Positions 60,702-64,000 of a stretch of 64,000 nt of DNA are shown piece after piece (the stretch's first letter is position 1; each line of letters begins with the position of its first letter). Origin of the DNA: JANXYW01 sp031400455 (lineage in GTDB: Bacteria; Chloroflexota; Dehalococcoidia; DSTF01; JACRBR01); the NCBI GenBank assembly GCA_031400455.1, contig JANNPX010000019.1:186001-250000 (forward strand), written 5' to 3'. The notes under the pieces are model-generated. The model was not told where the DNA came from, searched no databases, and saw only the letters and a list, made by a program, of their open reading frames with translations. Position numbers and translations under genes: made by a program.

Positions 60702-62342
60702 TTAGACGGCGGTTTCGTCGTCGTTGTCGGGCGCGGCGGCGGCCGTCGCTGCGTCATCCGCTGCATCGCTCGATGGCGATTCGGCGTCGGCGATCACCTC
60801 GGGTGCAGCCACGTCAGCGGCGGGCGCGTCGCTGACCATCGATTCACTCGTCGTTGCCTCGGCGGTGGGTGCGTCGGCTTCCGGCTCGGTCGGCGATGCG
60901 TCCGCCGCCTCCGCGCTGGCCCGCTGCTCGGCGGCAGCGAACGCCTGCGCCATCGCAGACGGGGGTTCTGGCTCCGCTACGCGCGGCGGTGGTGGCGGTG
61001 CAACCGCAGCCGCAGGGGCGGCCGGCGCAGGCGCGTCGTCTGTTTCTTCGGACTTCGGCGGGGCCGCGACGACCGCCTCCGTGTAGTCGTCAGGTCCGCG
61101 CTCGACGACTTTGATGCCCTCGCGCTCTTCGAATTCGGTTTTGATGTCCTCAGGGACGGCAAGCACTTCGCCGGAATCGGTGAAGGTGAACCCCATACGG
61201 GCGCCTTCGTCGCGCGCCTCGCGCAGGCTCAGGCCCAGACGGTGACGGTCGCGCTCGATGCGCACGATCTTCAGCGGCAGCAAGTCGCCTTCACGTACGA
61301 CTTCCTTCGGGTGAGCGATGCGGCGGTCGACGAGTTCGGAAACGTGAATCAAGCCCTCGACGGGACCCTCGATGCGCGCGAACGCGCCGAACGTGACCAG
61401 CTTGGTGACCATGCCCGGCACGACGCGGCCGACCTGGTACTTGTCGACGATGAGATCCCACTCTTCGGGCTGCGCGCGGCGCAGGCTCAGCGCGATCTTT
61501 TTCGTTTCGGGATCGACCTTCATCACGTACACGTCGACTTCGTCGCCGATCTTGTACATCTCTTCGGGCGTCTTGTTGCGGTCCCACGAGACTTCGCTCA
61601 GGTGCGCCAATCCGTCCGCACCGCCGAGGTCGATGAACACGCCGAAACTGCGAACGCTCGATACGCGGCCCTTGCGGACCTCGCCTTCCTTGAGTTCCGC
61701 GAGCAGGCGGTCCTTCTGCTGCGAGCGCCATTCCTGGAGCGCCGCGCGCTCGGAGAGGATGACGCGGTTACGGCGGCGGTTGATCTCGATGACTTTGAGA
61801 CGGAGTTGCTTGCCGACAGCGGACGCGAGTCCGCCCTCTCCTTCCACGTCCGGCCGTACGCCCACGACCTGGGACAGCGGCACGAAGGCGTGCACGCCCT
61901 CGACGTTAACGAGCAATCCGCCCTTGTTGAACCCGGTGACTTCGCCGTCGAAGGCTTCGCCTTCTTCGAACCGCGTCTGCAATACGCGCCAGCCGCGTTC
62001 GCCGCGGGCGCGGTCGATGGACAGCGTTACCTGTCCCTGATCGGACTCCGGCTGCATGACGTAGACGAGAACCTTCTCGCCGACCTCGACCTTGCTCATC
62101 GGATCCGCACCGAGCGAGTGCATCTCATGTGGCGGGATCACGCCTTCCGATTTCGCTCCGAGATCGACGATCACGCCATCGCGCTGGATCGCCATCACTG
62201 AGCCTTCAATTACTTCGCCGCGGCGGAGTGTCTTGAAATCGGCGCTTGAGTCCAGCCAGTTCTGCATGGTGAAGGCTGCGTCATCGGCGTCCGGTATCTC
62301 TACCGCCGGGCCTGCTACGCCGCCACTACTGAATTCGGTCAA
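60702..62342 (-). CDS. rpsA: 30S ribosomal protein S1 with long disordered tail
   Basis: About 546 residues. Four S1 OB modules: GEVIEGSVMAIQRDGVIVDL, GEAFDGEVTGFNKGGLLVNV, GEVRKGRVSSVRSFGVFIDL and GRVVPGMVTKLVTFGAFARI. After about residue 380 comes a ~160-residue Ala/Pro/Asp/Glu tail. It tethers mRNA to the 30S subunit. TTG 62342 is chosen as start since AGGAGG lies 10 nt upstream; an earlier in-frame TTG would contain that site. Confidence 0.93.
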   Translation of the reverse strand: MTEFSSGGVAGPAVEIPDADDAAFTMQNWLDSSADFKTLRRGEVIEGSVMAIQRDGVIVDLGAKSEGVIPPHEMHSLGADPMSKVEVGEKVLVYVMQPESDQGQVTLSIDRARGERGWRVLQTRFEEGEAFDGEVTGFNKGGLLVNVEGVHAFVPLSQVVGVRPDVEGEGGLASAVGKQLRLKVIEINRRRNRVILSERAALQEWRSQQKDRLLAELKEGEVRKGRVSSVRSFGVFIDLGGADGLAHLSEVSWDRNKTPEEMYKIGDEVDVYVMKVDPETKKIALSLRRAQPEEWDLIVDKYQVGRVVPGMVTKLVTFGAFARIEGPVEGLIHVSELVDRRIAHPKEVVREGDLLPLKIVRIERDRHRLGLSLREARDEGARMGFTFTDSGEVLAVPEDIKTEFEEREGIKVVERGPDDYTEAVVAAPPKSEETDDAPAPAAPAAAVAPPPPPRVAEPEPPSAMAQAFAAAEQRASAEAADASPTEPEADAPTAEATTSESMVSDAPAADVAAPEVIADAESPSSDAADDAATAAAAPDNDDETAV

Positions 62343-62435
62343 GACGGTGCGTCCTCCTAAAAGAATCAAGCCGCGCCGATCATCCGCACCGAGCCCCTGG
62401 GCCTGGTGCTTACGACCGGTCCGGCTTGTCGCGCA

Positions 62436-62444
62436 AGTCTAGCA
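62436..62444 (-). promoter_or_regulatory. Extended -10 box upstream of rpsA
   Basis: TGCTAGACT on the minus strand, about 95 nt before the rpsA start; no clear -35. Confidence 0.38.
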
Positions 62445-62497
62445 CAGCTTCTGCAATCCACGGAAGCTTGTGTCTCGTGTTTGGGGCATTGCTTGGG

Positions 62498-62503
62498 TAT
62501 ACT
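62498..62503 (+). promoter_or_regulatory. -10 box TATACT for the bS22-like gene
   Basis: TATACT about 110 nt before ATG 62615; -35 weak. The intervening leader is GC-rich with GGACGG/CCGTCC and GGG/CCC arms that can pair. Confidence 0.42.
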
Positions 62504-62614
62504 GCGCGCTGTCGCCTCGTCAGGGGTGCCAGGGACGGGCCGGGTGGCCTGCCCGATGAGATCGGACGGACGTCTGCTTCCGTCCCTGTATGCATCTCTT
62601 GAGGAGGAGTGCCT

Positions 62615-62713
62615 ATGAGTTCGGTGGTAAAGAAGCGCAAGAAGAAGATGCGCAAGCACAAGCACCGCAAGATGCTGAAGAAGACGCGGTGGCAACGCAA
62701 GCACAAGGGCTAA
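62615..62713 (+). CDS. bS22-like / AURKAIP1-COX24-domain ribosomal peptide, 32 aa
   Basis: 32 residues, 60% Lys/Arg/His: MSSVVKKRKKKMRKHKHRK then MLKKTRWQRKHKG. The spacing of basic clusters and the (L/M)(K/R)(K/R)TR block match bS22 of mycobacteria and mitochondrial mS38. GAGGAGGAG lies 6 nt upstream and a strong terminator follows. It probably binds the 30S decoding region rRNA, by homology. Confidence 0.88.
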   Translation: MSSVVKKRKKKMRKHKHRKMLKKTRWQRKHKG

Positions 62714-62755
62714 CCGAAGCGCCTTTGTGGAGCTTGTTTCTTTTGAGATTCGACG

Positions 62756-62780
62756 AACGGCCCCGGTTTTCGGGGCCGTT
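62756..62780 (+). terminator. Intrinsic terminator after the bS22-like gene
   Basis: AACGGCCCCG / CGGGGCCGTT, 10-bp stem with loop GTTTT. Confidence 0.78.
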
Positions 62781-62798
62781 CCGCGTCTAGACCGCTGA

Positions 62799-62804
62799 TA
62801 CACT
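62799..62804 (+). promoter_or_regulatory. -10-like box before the 62.8 kb gene
   Basis: TACACT ends 7 nt before ATG 62812; no ribosome site. Confidence 0.38.
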
Positions 62805-62811
62805 TGCGTCG

Positions 62812-63282
62812 ATGACGGTTGCGCTCAAACTCACGCATGACGAACCCCGCCTGGTGTATCTGGCGCTGGTCTATCACCTCGGCCGACCCGGCTCCGAACT
62901 GGATCCGGTGACGAAGCTGCCTGCGGAGCACGGGCTGCGCGAGATGAAGGTAGCGTTGGGCAGCGAACTGGCCGCCGATTCAGCGATCATCGAGCTGAAC
63001 GAAGGGCAGTCGCAGAAGCTCCTCTCGGCAATCTACGGCTGCGTAACGGAGCTGCGCGGCCACCACCTGCGCGATGGCGCGCCGAGCACCGTCGCGCGGT
63101 TCACGGAGACGGCGTTGTCGATCTTCCCGCAGTTGAAGGAAGACCCTGAAGAGGCACTCGTGATCTCCGAGGCGATGGTGATGCTCCATCGCCGGATGGA
63201 GCGGGGGTTGCGTCGCGCGGGAGCGGCGGATGCCGCTCCATCGACGCCGGAAGCAAAGCGCGGACGATGGTTCGGCCGGTAG
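62812..63282 (+). CDS. Conserved-looking hypothetical protein
   Basis: 156 residues, no family recognised. Mostly helical: LVYLALVYHLGRPGSEL, IELNEGQSQKLLSAIYGCVTEL and EEALVISEAMVMLHRRMERG, with a basic tail ending GRWFGR. Leaderless-type start. A regulatory or scaffold role is possible but unsupported. Confidence 0.65.
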   Translation: MTVALKLTHDEPRLVYLALVYHLGRPGSELDPVTKLPAEHGLREMKVALGSELAADSAIIELNEGQSQKLLSAIYGCVTELRGHHLRDGAPSTVARFTETALSIFPQLKEDPEEALVISEAMVMLHRRMERGLRRAGAADAAPSTPEAKRGRWFGR

Positions 63283-63328
63283 GCCGCTGGATATTGACAT
63301 AACTTACTACCGTGCGCTTGACAGAAGT

Positions 63329-63353
63329 GCTAGTATCACTCATCTGATATAGC
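63329..63353. promoter_or_regulatory. Inverted repeat upstream of the HTH gene
   Basis: GCTAGTATCA and TGATATAGC form arms (one bulged G) around CTCATC, 21 nt before ATG 63375. Two TTGACA boxes lie just upstream (63294-63299, 63318-63323). Candidate operator. Confidence 0.42.
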
Positions 63354-63374
63354 AGCTTAGTGTTGAGCATATCC

Positions 63375-63590
63375 ATGGTCACAAGCCCGTTCGAGAACTA
63401 CCTGGACCTTGTGGAGGCCGCGCGCCTGCTCAACATCCACCCGCAGAGCCTGCGCCGGCTGATCAAGCAGAAGAAGGTGCCGGCGGTACTGTTCGCGGGG
63501 AAGTACCTGATCGAGCGTGACAAACTCGAGATGTTCAAGTCGAACTATGATCCCCGGCCCGGCCGCAAGCCGATCCGGCGATTGCTTTAG
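63375..63590 (+). CDS. Excisionase/MerR-like helix-turn-helix protein
   Basis: 71 residues. LDLVEAARLLNIHPQSLRRLIKQKKVPAVLFAGKYLIERDKLEMF in parts is the HTH_17 (excisionase-family) winged helix, followed by a basic PGRKPIRR tail. Stand-alone members regulate phage, plasmid or housekeeping genes; no integrase is visible. ATG 63375 is preferred over upstream in-frame TTG codons. Confidence 0.82.
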   Translation: MVTSPFENYLDLVEAARLLNIHPQSLRRLIKQKKVPAVLFAGKYLIERDKLEMFKSNYDPRPGRKPIRRLL

Positions 63591-63688
63591 CACCCACTGA
63601 TCCGCTGGTATCTGGTTTCGTGCGCGGGGACGCGAGCGTTCGTGCTGCCCGGGCAAACTACCGCGCGGCAGTCACGGCAAACGGGGTG

Positions 63689-64000
63689 CTAGCCGGCATC
63701 GAGGTCGCGGCCGCGGTTGGCGTCGAAGAACGCCATGCTCTTCCGGTACCAATCCTCGCCGATCTTCCCGCTTGACCGCAGGTAGGTGAGCAGAACCTCC
63801 AGCGTCAGCACGGAGACGAGTCTGATGCCCGCGGCTTCCAGCTTCTCGCGTCCCCCGGACTGCCTGTCGAACAGGACGATCGCGTCGCGGACGAAGAGGC
63901 CTTCGTCGCGCAGGCGGTTCGCCGTGAGTACGATGCTGCCGCCGCCGGTGATCAGGTCGTCCATGATGAGGGCAGTCTGGCTCGGGTGGTAAATGCCTTC
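63689..64000 (-). CDS. pyrE: Orotate phosphoribosyltransferase, C-terminal part (5' end beyond window)
   Basis: The frame runs off the right edge. The PRPP loop reads ALIMDDLITGGGS (usually ..DDLITTGGS), followed by LRDEGLFVRDAIVLFDRQSGG and GIRLVSVLTLEVLLTYLRSSGKI, as in PyrE or the OPRT part of UMP synthase. It makes OMP in pyrimidine synthesis. About 104 residues are visible. Confidence 0.87.
   Translation of the reverse strand, partial: EGIYHPSQTALIMDDLITGGGSIVLTANRLRDEGLFVRDAIVLFDRQSGGREKLEAAGIRLVSVLTLEVLLTYLRSSGKIGEDWYRKSMAFFDANRGRDLDAG

Noticed and set aside
60612..62201. 529-residue plus-strand frame opposite rpsA
   Set aside because: Antisense shadow with no recognisable domains; rpsA on the minus strand has four S1 modules.
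63375..63590. Prophage or integrated element marked by an excisionase-like protein
   Set aside because: No integrase, attachment repeats, or phage genes, and the tRNA is 10 kb away with no duplicate end.

Overview
The window is high-GC, densely coded and free of obvious mobile DNA. It reads as a chromosomal segment of a Chloroflexota bacterium, probably Dehalococcoidia-like. That placement is inferred from: a rplI-dnaB-DnaD-like-DnaC-like replication cluster, several F420-type oxidoreductases, an MshD-like acetyltransferase, a stand-alone bS22-like ribosomal peptide, a Ku/LigD-type gene pair and many apparently leaderless genes. There is no 16S rRNA in the window to confirm it. The only RNA gene seen is a tRNA-Gln. 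No CRISPR array, IS element, prophage or integrase was found.

Layout. 1-13.9 kb: MshD-like GNAT, a PrxQ peroxiredoxin with a tiny CxxC protein, a GerW/YtfJ-like pair, EthD, an F420-type LLM enzyme with a CoA transferase, a phosphoglucose/phosphomannose isomerase, an LCP protein, three tandem small paralogues, an EF-G-like GTPase, a hydrolase and a lipoprotein. 14.1-18.6 kb: replication block (rplI, a 65-aa protein, dnaB, DnaD-like, and a loader with two AAA+ modules). 18.6-23.9 kb: patatin, nucleotidyltransferase-like, methyltransferase and degenerate SDR genes facing purL. 24-33 kb, mostly minus strand: two DUF4389-type membrane proteins, treZ, a phosphatase, DinB, two membrane proteins and a double nitrilase. 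33-47.4 kb: M3 peptidase, PIG-L deacetylase, cinA, a DDN-type reductase, a PfkB kinase, UvrD/PcrA, Ogt, MBL hydrolase, gmd, HAD, recO and an FmdB-like protein. 47.4-57.9 kb: ligase-like plus ku, PanK-II, LLM, phosphotransferase, EVE, aldose epimerase, tRNA-Gln, Fe-ADH, threonine aldolase, a lipoprotein and a small AsnC-type domain. 58-64 kb: clpC, rpsA, the bS22 peptide, an unknown gene, a small HTH protein and the C-terminal part of pyrE.

Two genome-wide signals stand out. First, a 27-nt hairpin repeat occurs six times. Every copy lies 13-32 nt downstream of a stop codon and in the same orientation relative to that gene. Stem bases covary between copies, and the GA/GA internal loop is kept in all six. 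Second, about seventeen genes lack a Shine-Dalgarno sequence and instead carry a -10-like box 5-8 nt before the start codon, which suggests leaderless mRNAs beside ordinary SD-led genes.

Other unusual items: a ligase-like protein beside Ku that has lost the motif I lysine; a two-module nitrilase whose second module has lost all three catalytic residues; a helicase-loader-like protein with two AAA+ modules; and a DUF4389 gene whose only well-placed start codon is ATC.
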